A DNA stretch of 42,861 bases from Vibrio hepatarius (GTDB taxonomy: Bacteria; Pseudomonadota; Gammaproteobacteria; Enterobacterales; Vibrionaceae): positions 1 to 42,861 of the forward strand of contig NZ_JAATOO010000031.1 of NCBI RefSeq assembly GCF_011806575.1, given 5' to 3'. The notes under the pieces were generated by a model, which saw only the letters and a list, made by a program, of their open reading frames with translations, had not been told where the DNA came from and did not search any database. The translations under genes and the position numbers were made by a program. Below are positions 33,676 to 42,668 of this stretch, piece by piece (position 1 is the stretch's first letter; every line of letters starts with the position of its first letter).

Positions 33676-35166
33676 CTATTTAGCTACCACGCTCAATGGC
33701 CAGCCAATATCGGTTTGTCGGTTTGCTTCAATTTCTAGCTCAGCCGTGGTCAGTGGGTTTTGTTCTAACCACTGGCTATCGAGCGTCAATGTCAGCTTGT
33801 CACCGTCTGATTCTAAGCGGAAGTTAGGCTCTAAGGCTGGATTACGTCGGTGCGATAGCAGTACCGCTAAACGCAACAAGCGTAATACGCGTTTGGCACT
33901 GGTACCGGAAATCGCGTGCTGTTCTGGCAATGACGTCAGTTGCTCGCGATAGCGGCGTGCAAGCTCACCCAACAGGTGTTTTTGCGCGCGCGTAAAGCCA
34001 GGCAAGTCGAGGCTTTGCAATAAGTAAGCACTGTGCTCGCCACCTTTTTTGAAATCAATCGTTAAACCGATTTCATGTAGCTTCGCAGCGGTATCGAGTA
34101 GGATGCGACCTTGTTCTTCGCTGATCCACTCAGATTGGCATTGTCCTAACAGCTTGGAGGCTAGCGTAGCGACTTGCTCACCGTAACAGATATCGATTTG
34201 ATAACGGCTTTGCACGCTGGCAATGGTACGGGCGCGGATGTCGTCTTGCTTGAGTTCATCAACCATTTCATAGACTAAGCCTTCACGTAGCGCACCACCG
34301 GCAAGCGTCATTGAGTCGATTTCTAGAAGCTCAAAGATCGCGATTAAAATCGACAGGCCGCTTGGGAACACTAACGCGCGTTCTAGAGTCAGCCCTTCGA
34401 TTTCCAGCTCTTCAAGATGGTCTGCACGCATCGCCTGTTTCTGTAGGCGCTTTAGTTTGGAGTGGGTGATGACCTCATCCATGCCCTGTGCCAACATTAT
34501 CTCTTGCAGCGCTTGCACTGTACCCGAAGCGCCAACACACACATCCCAACCAATCTGCGTGTATTGCTCTAGCATCGGTTGGAGCGTGTCTTTCGCCGCT
34601 TGAATCGCATTGTTGAAGTTGCTTGCCGTGAGTTGTCGGTCTTTAAAGTGACGCTCCAACCAAGTGACACAGCCCATTTTCAGGCTGGTTAAGGCTTTGG
34701 CTTCGAAACCTTCACCGATAATAAGCTCGGTACTTGCGCCACCGATATCGACCACCAGACGACGGCCACTGCCGCCAGAAGTATGCGCAACACCTTTATA
34801 GATAGTCGCAGCTTCTTCTTCACCACTGATCACTTCGATGTTATGACCTAGGATCTGATTAGCTTTAGCGAGAAAATCATCCACATTGGTCGCGGTGCGC
34901 AGCGTGGCGGTACCCACAATGCGGATGTTCTCTTTGGGGATATCTTGCAGTCGTTCTGCGAATAGGCTCAGGCAGTCCCAACCGCGCTGCATGGCTTCCA
35001 GACTAAGAGCGTTGTGTTCGTCTAACCCAGCGGCAAGACGCACTTTGCGTTTGATCTTAGCCATAGTTTGAACGCTGCCATCAATGTGACGCACAACGAG
35101 CATATGAAAACTGTTCGACCCGAGGTCGATGGCTGCGTAAAGCGGAGAAGAAACTGCTTGGCTCAT
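33676..35166 (-). CDS. gppA: Guanosine pentaphosphate phosphohydrolase
   Basis: Converts pppGpp to ppGpp in the stringent response; member of the Ppx/GppA family of the actin-like ATPase fold. I start at the ATG at 35166 (MSQAVSSPLYAAIDLGSNSF), 7 bases after the rhlB stop, giving 496 residues, the usual length; the frame runs on upstream into rhlB. Motifs: the phosphate-1 loop AAIDLGSNSFHML near residues 11-23, GEEEA near 138, VDIGGASTELIIG, and a C-terminal HD-like helical domain (KLHEIGLTID, HSAYLLQ). The rhlB-gppA order, as in E. coli, favours GppA over exopolyphosphatase Ppx, which is usually beside ppk. Confidence 0.95.
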   Translation of the reverse strand: MSQAVSSPLYAAIDLGSNSFHMLVVRHIDGSVQTMAKIKRKVRLAAGLDEHNALSLEAMQRGWDCLSLFAERLQDIPKENIRIVGTATLRTATNVDDFLAKANQILGHNIEVISGEEEAATIYKGVAHTSGGSGRRLVVDIGGASTELIIGEGFEAKALTSLKMGCVTWLERHFKDRQLTASNFNNAIQAAKDTLQPMLEQYTQIGWDVCVGASGTVQALQEIMLAQGMDEVITHSKLKRLQKQAMRADHLEELEIEGLTLERALVFPSGLSILIAIFELLEIDSMTLAGGALREGLVYEMVDELKQDDIRARTIASVQSRYQIDICYGEQVATLASKLLGQCQSEWISEEQGRILLDTAAKLHEIGLTIDFKKGGEHSAYLLQSLDLPGFTRAQKHLLGELARRYREQLTSLPEQHAISGTSAKRVLRLLRLAVLLSHRRNPALEPNFRLESDGDKLTLTLDSQWLEQNPLTTAELEIEANRQTDIGWPLSVVAK

Positions 35167-35173
35167 AGACGAC

Positions 35174-36475
35174 TTACGAATCCTTTTGTTGGCGCGGACG
35201 AGAGCGAGTGTTTTGACGGCGGTTATTTGAACGTGAACCACCCGTGTTAGTACGACGTTGTTGCGGACGATTAGAACGCATACGGATTGGAGCTGGTAGG
35301 TCTTCAATCAACGCACTTGGATCATAGTCAGAAACAGGGATCATGTGTTCAATGTATTCTTCAATCGCAGGAAGGTTAATCGCGTAATCTTCACACGCAA
35401 AGCTGATTGAATGACCGCTTGCACCAGCACGACCTGTACGGCCAATGCGGTGTACGTAGTCTTCACAGTCGTCCGGTAAGTCGTAGTTAAATACGTGCGT
35501 TACTTGTGGAATGTGTAGACCACGCGCTGCAACGTCAGTCGCAACCAGAATATCCACTTCACCTTTCGTGAATTGCTCCAGAATGCGTTCACGTTTCTTC
35601 TGTGGTACATCACCCGTGAGTAGACCAACACGATGACCATCTGCCGCTAGATGTCCCCAAACCGAGTCACATTTGTGTTTGGTGTTAGCGAAAATAATTG
35701 CACGGTCTGGCCATTCTTCTTCAATGAGAGTTTGAAGTAGCGCCATTTTGTGTTCGTTTGATGGGTAGAACAGCTCTTCCTGGATGCGGTGACCGGTTTT
35801 CTGTTCTGGCTCAACCACTACGTGCTCTGGGTTGTGCATGTGTTCGAAAGCCAGCTCTTGTACGCGGTAAGACAGCGTCGCAGAAAACAGCATGTTCAAA
35901 CGCTCTTTTGGCTCAGGCATACGGCGGAATAGGAAACGAATGTCCTTAATAAAGCCAAGGTCAAACATACGATCCGCTTCATCCAGTACAACCGCTTGGA
36001 TGTTGTTGAGGTTAAAAACACGCTGCTTGTAAAAGTCGATGATACGACCCGTGGTACCGATCAGGATATCCACGCCTTGCTCTAGTTTCGCAAGTTGCTT
36101 GTCGTAACTTTCGCCACCATACGCGAGCGCGGCTTTGATACCGGTACTTTCGATCAGTGGTGCTGCATCGTTGTAGATCTGAATCGCCAGTTCACGCGTT
36201 GGCGCCATGATAATGGCTCGCGGTTGTGTTGGCTTACGACCTTCATGCTCCGGTGTCGTCAATAGATGGTTAAAAGTAGCAGCCAAGAAAGCCAGGGTTT
36301 TACCTGTCCCTGTCTGAGCTTGACCTGCAATGTCTTGGCCGGTGAGCAGTACCGGCAACGCCAAGGCTTGAATCGGGGTACAAAAATCGAACCCTTTTTT
36401 GCTCAAACCTTCGATAACTTGAGGGTGTAATCCCAAATCGGCGAACTTTTGCTCTGTGATATGCGTCTTTTTCAT
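35174..36475 (-). CDS. rhlB: ATP-dependent RNA helicase RhlB
   Basis: DEAD-box RNA helicase of the RNA degradosome. The 433 residues show the Q motif (FCTPIQALALP), Walker A AQTGTGKT (53-60), PTRELA, DEAD (165-168, VLDEADRMFDLG), SAT and HRIGRTGRAG. The C-terminal tail beyond residue 395 is Arg/Asn/Gln-rich, as in other RhlB proteins, where it binds RNA and contributes to RNase E contacts. It is transcribed divergently from trxA, with gppA directly downstream in the same operon. Confidence 0.97.
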   Translation of the reverse strand: MKKTHITEQKFADLGLHPQVIEGLSKKGFDFCTPIQALALPVLLTGQDIAGQAQTGTGKTLAFLAATFNHLLTTPEHEGRKPTQPRAIIMAPTRELAIQIYNDAAPLIESTGIKAALAYGGESYDKQLAKLEQGVDILIGTTGRIIDFYKQRVFNLNNIQAVVLDEADRMFDLGFIKDIRFLFRRMPEPKERLNMLFSATLSYRVQELAFEHMHNPEHVVVEPEQKTGHRIQEELFYPSNEHKMALLQTLIEEEWPDRAIIFANTKHKCDSVWGHLAADGHRVGLLTGDVPQKKRERILEQFTKGEVDILVATDVAARGLHIPQVTHVFNYDLPDDCEDYVHRIGRTGRAGASGHSISFACEDYAINLPAIEEYIEHMIPVSDYDPSALIEDLPAPIRMRSNRPQQRRTNTGGSRSNNRRQNTRSRPRQQKDS

Positions 36476-36586
36476 GGGTATAGAATATCAGCTTAAGCTT
36501 GCAATACGAAAGTAAATACATTCCAATAGGGCATCTTAATACTGGTTATCATCCAACCAGTTCTGAAAAACACATTGGAGTGGAAG

Positions 36587-36913
36587 ATGAGTGATAAGAT
36601 TTTGCAGCTGACTGATGACGGTTTTGAAAACGATGTAATCAATGCTGCAGGCCCGGTTCTTGTTGATTTTTGGGCAGAGTGGTGTGGTCCTTGTAAGATG
36701 ATCGCTCCTATTCTGGACGAAGTCGCGGAAGAGTACGAAGGCAAACTCACTATCGGTAAACTAAATATCGACCAAAACGCAGGTACACCACCTAAGTTTG
36801 GTATCCGTGGTATTCCAACGTTACTTCTATTCAAAGATGGTAGCGTAGTAGCGACTAAAGTAGGCGCGTTGTCTAAGACTCAACTGAAAGAGTTCCTAGA
36901 CGCAAACCTATAA
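36587..36913 (+). CDS. trxA: Thioredoxin 1
   Basis: General cytoplasmic disulphide reductase. The 108 residues from the ATG at 36587 (MSDKILQLTD) equal the E. coli length; GGAG sits upstream. The active site is WCGPC with C33 and C36, and the cis-proline is in RGIPTLLLF. The frame extends four codons upstream from a TTG, which is not a credible start. It ends at its own terminator ahead of rho. Confidence 0.97.
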   Translation: MSDKILQLTDDGFENDVINAAGPVLVDFWAEWCGPCKMIAPILDEVAEEYEGKLTIGKLNIDQNAGTPPKFGIRGIPTLLLFKDGSVVATKVGALSKTQLKEFLDANL

Positions 36914-36925
36914 TAGCTCGATGAG

Positions 36926-36960
36926 ACCGTGCATTTTATGGAGTGCACGGTTTTGTTTTT
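36926..36960 (+). terminator. Terminator after trxA
   Basis: 8-bp stem ACCGTGCA (36926-36933) with TGCACGGT (36944-36951), then TTTGTTTTT. Confidence 0.82.
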
Positions 36961-37108
36961 GAAGACCAACAAAATCTAGACTAGGCTAGTATTTAGTGCT
37001 AATTTATCGCACGTTAATTAAACAAGTTTCTCTTCTTGGTCGATCCTGTGACCAAATCCATCTAACTAAATAACAGATCCTATTTTGACTAAACAAGTAT
37101 CCACCACC

Positions 37109-38368
37109 ATGAATCTAACAGAACTGAAGAACAGACCTGTGTCTGATCTTGTCAAACTTGGCGAAAGCCTAGGCCTTGAGAACCTAGCTCGTCTAAGAAA
37201 ACAAGACATCATCTTCGCCATCCTAAAAGCGCATGCTAAAAGTGGTGAAGATATTTTTGGCGACGGGGTTCTGGAAATACTTCAAGACGGGTTTGGTTTC
37301 CTGCGTAGTGCTGACAGTTCATACCTAGCTGGTCCAGATGATATCTATGTATCGCCAAGTCAGATTCGTCGTTTTAACCTGCGTACTGGTGACTCAATTG
37401 CCGGTAAAATTCGTCCACCAAAAGACGGTGAACGTTACTTCGCACTACTAAAAGTTAATACAGTTAACCACGACAAGCCTGATAACGCGCGTAACAAGAT
37501 TCTATTTGAGAACTTAACACCGCTACATGCGAATGAGCGCATGGTGATGGAACGCGGTAATGGCTCGACTGAAGACATTACGGCACGTGTATTGGATTTG
37601 GCTTCACCAATCGGTAAAGGTCAGCGTGGTCTGATTGTAGCTCCGCCTAAAGCGGGTAAAACTATGCTACTGCAGAACATCGCACAGAGTATTGCTTATA
37701 ACCACCCAGAGTGTGAGTTGATGGTACTGCTTATCGATGAGCGTCCGGAAGAAGTAACAGAAATGCAGCGCCTAGTTAAAGGTGAGGTAATCGCTTCTAC
37801 GTTTGATGAGCCAGCGTCTCGTCACGTACAAGTTGCAGAGATGGTTATTGAGAAAGCGAAACGTCTTGTTGAACACAAGAAAGACGTCGTTATCTTGCTT
37901 GACTCTATTACTCGTCTAGCACGTGCTTACAACACCGTAGTCCCTTCATCGGGTAAAGTACTGACAGGTGGTGTGGATGCGAACGCTCTACATCGTCCTA
38001 AGCGTTTCTTCGGTGCGGCGCGTAATGTAGAAGAAGGCGGCAGCCTGACTATTATCGCAACTGCGCTAGTCGATACTGGTTCGAAGATGGATGAAGTTAT
38101 CTACGAAGAATTTAAAGGTACAGGTAACATGGAATTGCACCTGAACCGTAAGATTGCTGAGAAGCGTGTCTTCCCTGCGATTGACTTCAACCGTAGTGGT
38201 ACTCGTCGTGAAGAGCTTCTAACCAAGGCGGACGAGCTACAGAAGATGTGGATTCTGCGTAAGATTGTCCACCCAATGGGCGAAATCGACGCGATGGAAT
38301 TCTTAATCGATAAGCTGGCAATGACCAAAACTAACGATGAATTCTTTGACGCGATGCGTCGTCAGTAA
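37109..38368 (+). CDS. rho: Transcription termination factor Rho
   Basis: Hexameric RNA-dependent ATPase that ends transcription. I start at the ATG at 37109 (MNLTELKNRPVSDLVKLGES), which gives 419 residues as in E. coli; an in-frame TTG eight codons earlier is an unlikely alternative. N-terminal helix bundle and cold-shock-like RNA-binding domain (FGFLRS near residues 62-67), Walker A PPKAGKT (about 178-184), Walker B VVILLDSITR, and the secondary RNA site Q loop and R loop follow. No clear ribosome site precedes the ATG, and a leader of about 150 bases separates it from trxA. Rho genes are commonly self-regulated by early termination in such leaders. Confidence 0.97.
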   Translation: MNLTELKNRPVSDLVKLGESLGLENLARLRKQDIIFAILKAHAKSGEDIFGDGVLEILQDGFGFLRSADSSYLAGPDDIYVSPSQIRRFNLRTGDSIAGKIRPPKDGERYFALLKVNTVNHDKPDNARNKILFENLTPLHANERMVMERGNGSTEDITARVLDLASPIGKGQRGLIVAPPKAGKTMLLQNIAQSIAYNHPECELMVLLIDERPEEVTEMQRLVKGEVIASTFDEPASRHVQVAEMVIEKAKRLVEHKKDVVILLDSITRLARAYNTVVPSSGKVLTGGVDANALHRPKRFFGAARNVEEGGSLTIIATALVDTGSKMDEVIYEEFKGTGNMELHLNRKIAEKRVFPAIDFNRSGTRREELLTKADELQKMWILRKIVHPMGEIDAMEFLIDKLAMTKTNDEFFDAMRRQ

Positions 38369-38387
38369 CACCTGACAGAAGATTAAG

Positions 38388-38417
38388 AAAACGCCTCCGC
38401 ATTGCGGAGGCGTTTTT
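38388..38417 (+). terminator. Terminator after rho
   Basis: 13-base stem 38388-38400 with 38404-38416 (AAAACGCCTCCGC / GCGGAGGCGTTTT), loop ATT. Confidence 0.88.
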
Positions 38418-38474
38418 GTTTGCATTCTCACGGCAGAGCAAGCAAAATGGTTTAAATGTTACAAGGAGGTTAAA

Positions 38475-39470
38475 ATGCAACAAGGAATGTTGTCGTCGGT
38501 TCTCCTGTCTGCATCTTTGCTAATTGGAGTTCCTGTCGTTTCTGCGACAGAAATGGCACCCGCCAAAGTGGAACGTTTGCTTGAGGATGAGCAAATTCAC
38601 CATAAAGTGGCAGAGCTACTGCAATATGTAGTGGAAGACAATACTGACTCGCTCAACTTTGCGCTTGAGAGGCTTTCTCTGCCGCAGCAAGAAGTGGTGC
38701 GTTTTCTGCTTTTGAGTAAATTTGAACAGCAGGACATCATCTTGACGCCGAAAATGGCGCTGTTTGTCGAGAGTCAGAAATCAATGGTGCCGACTTATCA
38801 GATCCTCGAAAAAGGGGATGGCTATGAATTCTCTGTCCCTGCCTTTAATTATCCTGCAATCGCTAGCCGACTTCTTAAACGATGGAAGCAAGATCAATCG
38901 ACACTCGATTTTGTCCTCAAAGCCGAGCGAGGGGAGCTAAACCTCAAGCAATGGTTAAGTGGCAGTGACTACATGGTACAGATGCGTGAATCATTACTTA
39001 TTCGCGAGTTAGATAGCCTTTCGCCTAAAGCGCTCAACTACCTTTCTACCCAGTTAACCGGAGAAGCGGTCACGAGTTGGTTGCCTTCCTCGGCTGTCAT
39101 GGTGAGATTAGCTCAGGTCAGTGAAGACTCCGATGTCTACAAACTGCTGTGGTTGATGCGTGCTGACTTCAACAGTTATCAAGAGCTTTCACGACTGGCT
39201 AAGGTTGCCGACGCGTTTTCTATCGAACAACTGATGCTTGCGACTCAGAACCCAAGTTTGAAAGAACAAGCGCTGCAAGAGTTAACGCGGATTAAGCCAC
39301 TGAACGACGATATCAAAACTTTTCTTGTCGATAAGATGAAGCAAAGGGACGACGCCTCTATAGTGGCAAACGCATTGGCGCGTCAGGGTTATCAATCTTG
39401 GCTACGTGAATTGGCGCTCGATAACAATAAAATCCGCACTAACGCTATTACTAATGCACTCGCGCAATAG
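38475..39470 (+). CDS. Exported alpha-helical protein of unknown function
   Basis: Protein of 331 residues with a signal peptide (cleavage near VVSA-TE at about 25) and an AGGAGG ribosome site 5 bases before the ATG. The rest is nearly all predicted helix in short repeated segments (e.g. LLQYVVEDN, VRFLLLSKF, KLLWLMRADF, LKEQALQELTRI, SIVANALARQGYQSW), suggesting a HEAT-like or similar solenoid. There are no cysteines, lipobox or catalytic motif. It stands between the rho and ubiD genes with terminators on both sides. I do not recognise the family; a periplasmic protein-binding role would fit a solenoid, but is a guess. Confidence 0.75.
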   Translation: MQQGMLSSVLLSASLLIGVPVVSATEMAPAKVERLLEDEQIHHKVAELLQYVVEDNTDSLNFALERLSLPQQEVVRFLLLSKFEQQDIILTPKMALFVESQKSMVPTYQILEKGDGYEFSVPAFNYPAIASRLLKRWKQDQSTLDFVLKAERGELNLKQWLSGSDYMVQMRESLLIRELDSLSPKALNYLSTQLTGEAVTSWLPSSAVMVRLAQVSEDSDVYKLLWLMRADFNSYQELSRLAKVADAFSIEQLMLATQNPSLKEQALQELTRIKPLNDDIKTFLVDKMKQRDDASIVANALARQGYQSWLRELALDNNKIRTNAITNALAQ

Positions 39471-39495
39471 CCCATAGGCGTGAAATAACCACATG

Positions 39496-39525
39496 AAAAA
39501 GAGGGATCGAATGATCCCTCTTTTT
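39496..39525 (+). terminator. Terminator before ubiD
   Basis: 13-bp stem 39496-39508 with 39513-39525 (AAAAAGAGGGATC / GATCCCTCTTTTT), loop GAAT. A -10-like TATACT for ubiD starts three bases later (39528-39533). Confidence 0.88.
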
Positions 39526-39565
39526 GTTATACTGCGTGCAGTTTAACCAGCCCATCAGAAGGCCT

Positions 39566-41422
39566 ATGAGTTTTAAGGATTTACGCGATTTTATTGCTCA
39601 CCTTGAACAACAAGGTAAGTTGAAACGCATTTCTCATCCCGTCGACCCACATTACGAAATGACGGAAATCAGTGATCGTACGCTGCGTGCCGGTGGTCCA
39701 GCGTTGTTATTCGAAAACCCAATCGGTTATGACATGCCAGTGTTAACCAACTTGTTTGGTACACCAGAGCGCGTCGCGATCGGTATGGGCCGCAGTGACG
39801 TCAAAGAACTGCGTGAAGTGGGTAAGTTGCTAGCGTATCTTAAAGAGCCAGAGCCGCCGCGCGGATTCAAAGATGCGTTGGAAAAAATTCCTGTGTTTAA
39901 GCAAGTCTTAAACATGCCAGCCAAAAGACTGCGTAAAGCACCGTGTCAGGAAATTATCTGGCAAGGTGATGAGGTTGATTTGGATAAAGTGCCAGTCATG
40001 AGCTGCTGGCAGGATGATGTCGCTCCTCTATTAACATGGGGACTGACGGTGACTCGTGGACCGCATAAGAAACGTCAAAACTTAGGCATCTACCGTCAGC
40101 AAAAAATTGCTAAGAATAAAATTATCATGCGCTGGTTGGCTCATCGTGGTGGCGCGCTCGATCTGCGTGACTGGATGGAAACCAACCCGGGTCAACCATT
40201 CCCAGTATCTGTGGCATTTGGCGCGGACCCAGCCACCATTCTTGGCGCTGTGACCCCAGTACCAGATACCTTGTCGGAATATGCGTTTGCAGGTCTGTTA
40301 CGCGGCAGTAAAACCGAAGTGGTGAAATCCATCAGTAACGATTTAGAAGTGCCTGCGAGTGCAGAGATTGTGATGGAAGGTTACATCGACCCGAACGAGT
40401 TTGCTGACGAAGGGCCGTATGGTGACCACACGGGTTACTATAACGAAAAAGAAAAGCATCACGTCTTTACCATTACGCATATCACCATGCGCAAAGACCC
40501 GATTTACCACAGTACGTATACCGGTCGTCCACCTGATGAGCCAGCGGTTCTGGGTGTGGCACTAAATGAAGTATTCGTGCCTATCTTGCAAAAGCAGTTC
40601 CCAGAGATCGAAGATTTTTATCTGCCGCCTGAAGGTTGTTCGTACCGAATGGCAGTGGTGACGATGAAGAAACAGTACCCAGGACATGCTAAGCGAGTCA
40701 TGTTAGGGGTATGGTCTTTCTTGCGCCAGTTTATGTACACCAAGTTTGTTGTCGTATGTGATGATAGTGTCAACGCACGCAGTTGGGATGACGTCGTCAA
40801 AGCGATGGTCGACAACATGGAGCCAGTACGCGATACCTTGATGATCGAGAACACACCAATCGACTCATTGGACTTTGCTTCACCGGTTGTTGGCCTAGGC
40901 TCCAAGATGGGGATGGACGCAACGATCAAATGGGACGCAGAAAACGCAACAGCACCAGAACTAAATCACTTTGACGCAAGCAAGATTGGCGAGGCACAGT
41001 TAGCTGAGCTCAAATCCCAGTACCCGGAAGTCATCGACATTGCACTGCCCGCGTCGGCGGGAAATGATCGCTTTGTGATTGTCTCTATGCGCAAGACCCA
41101 AGCACATCAGTCGAAACAGTTATTGAGCGGCATATGGGAATTCTTGGCTCAGTTTACCGACGCTAAGTTTGTCATTCTCTGTGATGAAGACGTCAATGTG
41201 CATGACTGGAATGATGTGATTTGGGCGATGACCACTCGAATGGACCCTGCGAGAGACACACTACAAATAGCAGCCAAAGATGGAAGAAGCTCGAAACTCG
41301 GTTTGGACGCGACCAACAAATTTGCGGGTGAAGTTCAACGAGAGTGGGGCATTCCGATTAAGAAAGATCCGCAGCTTGTCGCGCAGGTAGACGCGAAATG
41401 GAGTAAGCTGGGAATATCATGA
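39566..41422 (+). CDS. ubiD: 4-hydroxy-3-polyprenylbenzoate decarboxylase
   Basis: Decarboxylates the polyprenyl-hydroxybenzoate intermediate of ubiquinone synthesis using prenylated FMN made by UbiX. I start at the ATG at 39566 (MSFKDLRDFIAHLEQQGKLKRI), preceded by AGAAGG; the frame extends 14 codons upstream into the promoter. The 618 residues contain the family segments EISDRTLRAGGPALLFENP, GIYRQQKI, RWLAHRGGA, EGPYGDHTGYY with the catalytic glutamates nearby, and a duplicated C-terminal pattern (FVVVCDDSVNARSWDDVVKAM and FVILCDEDVNVHDWNDVIWAM regions). Its length is well above the 490-500 of E. coli UbiD because of this second copy, as in other vibrios. The stop overlaps the ferredoxin start by 4 bases. 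Confidence 0.95.
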   Translation: MSFKDLRDFIAHLEQQGKLKRISHPVDPHYEMTEISDRTLRAGGPALLFENPIGYDMPVLTNLFGTPERVAIGMGRSDVKELREVGKLLAYLKEPEPPRGFKDALEKIPVFKQVLNMPAKRLRKAPCQEIIWQGDEVDLDKVPVMSCWQDDVAPLLTWGLTVTRGPHKKRQNLGIYRQQKIAKNKIIMRWLAHRGGALDLRDWMETNPGQPFPVSVAFGADPATILGAVTPVPDTLSEYAFAGLLRGSKTEVVKSISNDLEVPASAEIVMEGYIDPNEFADEGPYGDHTGYYNEKEKHHVFTITHITMRKDPIYHSTYTGRPPDEPAVLGVALNEVFVPILQKQFPEIEDFYLPPEGCSYRMAVVTMKKQYPGHAKRVMLGVWSFLRQFMYTKFVVVCDDSVNARSWDDVVKAMVDNMEPVRDTLMIENTPIDSLDFASPVVGLGSKMGMDATIKWDAENATAPELNHFDASKIGEAQLAELKSQYPEVIDIALPASAGNDRFVIVSMRKTQAHQSKQLLSGIWEFLAQFTDAKFVILCDEDVNVHDWNDVIWAMTTRMDPARDTLQIAAKDGRSSKLGLDATNKFAGEVQREWGIPIKKDPQLVAQVDAKWSKLGIS

Positions 41423-41688
41423 GTAAAACAGTCATCTTGTCGCCACAAAACATTCAGTTTGAAGTACAAGATGGGCAAACCGTGTTGGAAGCCGCGCTCA
41501 ACAATAATATTGGCTTTCCACACCGTTGCCAGGTTGGGGCGTGCGCAGCTTGCCTGTGCCGCAAAATCGAAGGAACAGTAAGTTACCACCTTGAACCAAT
41601 GTTGACCGAGAAAGAGCAGCAACAAGGTTGGATCTTTGCTTGTCAGGCGTTTGCCGACAGTAATTTAGTACTTACTTTTGAGGAGTAA
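41419..41688 (+). CDS. Plant-type 2Fe-2S ferredoxin
   Basis: Small electron carrier of 89 residues. The cluster ligands fit CX4CX2C-X29-C: C37, C42, C45 and C75, with an extra C47. The chain is a stand-alone version of the ferredoxin domain found in many flavin reductases, and the gene for a flavin reductase follows 14 bases later, so the two may work as a split reductase. Its ATG overlaps the ubiD stop (ATGA), suggesting coupled translation. It resembles YfaE, which maintains ribonucleotide reductase, but sits in a different neighbourhood. Confidence 0.9.
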   Translation: MSKTVILSPQNIQFEVQDGQTVLEAALNNNIGFPHRCQVGACAACLCRKIEGTVSYHLEPMLTEKEQQQGWIFACQAFADSNLVLTFEE

Positions 41689-41702
41689 GTAAGAGGAACA
41701 CC

Positions 41703-42416
41703 ATGACCATCCAATGTAAAGTAAAGTCTATTAAGCCGTTAGCTTGTAATACTTATCAAATTCTTCTTCACCCTGAAATGCCAGTGAGCTTCAAAGCTGG
41801 TCAGTACCTGATGGTTGTGATGGGTGAAAAAGACAAGCGTCCTTTCTCTATTGCGAGCAGCCCGTGTCGCCATGAAGGTGAGCTAGAGTTGCACATCGGC
41901 GCGGCTGAGCACAATGCCTATGCGCTGGAAGTTGTTGAAGCAATGAAACTGGCGTTAGAAAAGGGCGGCGAGATAGTGATTGATGCGCCACATGGTGATG
42001 CTTGGGTTCAAGAGGAGAGTGAACGTCCACTGCTTCTTATCGCTGGTGGAACAGGATTCAGCTACGTGCGCTCAATTCTGGATCACTGTGTGGCACAGAA
42101 TAAAGAGAACGACATCTACCTATACTGGGGAGCGCGTGATGAATGCCAGCTATACGCGAAAGATGAACTCATCGAAATTGCAACCCAGAACAGTAATGTT
42201 CACTTTATCCCTGTTATCGAGCAAAAAGCAGATGAATGGCAAGGTAAAGTGGGAAATGTGCTTCAAGCGGTGAGTGAAGACTTTGACTCACTGGCAGAAT
42301 ATGACATCTATATCGCTGGACGCTTTGAAATGGCAGGCGCTGCGCGTGAACAGTTCACGCAGAATAAAGGTGCCAGCAGCGACCGCATGTTCGCAGATGC
42401 CTACGCTTTTATTTAA
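41703..42416 (+). CDS. fre: NAD(P)H-flavin reductase
   Basis: Reduces free flavins with NAD(P)H; 237 residues of the ferredoxin-NADP reductase fold (Fre/LuxG group). The flavin-binding motif is RPFSIAS (about residues 46-52), the nicotinamide site is LLIAGGTGFSYVRSI (about 109-123), and the C-terminal DRMFADAYAFI matches the Fre ending. AGAGGA lies before the ATG. In E. coli fre also follows ubiD; here the ferredoxin gene is inserted between them. Confidence 0.94.
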   Translation: MTIQCKVKSIKPLACNTYQILLHPEMPVSFKAGQYLMVVMGEKDKRPFSIASSPCRHEGELELHIGAAEHNAYALEVVEAMKLALEKGGEIVIDAPHGDAWVQEESERPLLLIAGGTGFSYVRSILDHCVAQNKENDIYLYWGARDECQLYAKDELIEIATQNSNVHFIPVIEQKADEWQGKVGNVLQAVSEDFDSLAEYDIYIAGRFEMAGAAREQFTQNKGASSDRMFADAYAFI

Positions 42417-42435
42417 AAGCCCAGTCAATCAGGAT

Positions 42436-42464
42436 AAAAAGAGAGCAAAATGCTCTCTTTTTTT
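42436..42464 (+). terminator. Terminator after fre
   Basis: Stem AAAGAGAGCA/TGCTCTCTTT across 42438-42460, loop AAA, followed by a T run. Confidence 0.86.
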
Positions 42465-42524
42465 ATGCTTTTGAATACAAATTCAACGAACGATAACTTT
42501 TTTCAATTTTTTTTGAAAAAGGGG

Positions 42525-42552
42525 TTGCGCTATCGAATCAACTCCCTATAAT
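42525..42552 (+). promoter_or_regulatory. rrn promoter P1
   Basis: TTGCGC (42525-42530), 16-base spacer and perfect TATAAT (42547-42552), followed by a GC-rich discriminator (GCGCATCC). A/T-tract sequence just upstream (about 42490-42520) looks like an UP element. Confidence 0.88.
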
Positions 42553-42640
42553 GCGCATCCACTGACACGGCAGACAGCACAAGGCTTCAGCGGTGTTAGA
42601 GAGGTGAAAACTTCTTGAGAAAATAAATTTGAAAAAGTGT

Positions 42641-42668
42641 TTGACTCTTCAAATTATCTCGCTAGAAT
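42641..42668 (+). promoter_or_regulatory. rrn promoter P2
   Basis: TTGACT (42641-42646), 16-base spacer and TAGAAT (42663-42668), with A/T-rich sequence upstream, about 116 bases after P1. Same tandem layout as other rrn operons. Confidence 0.88.
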
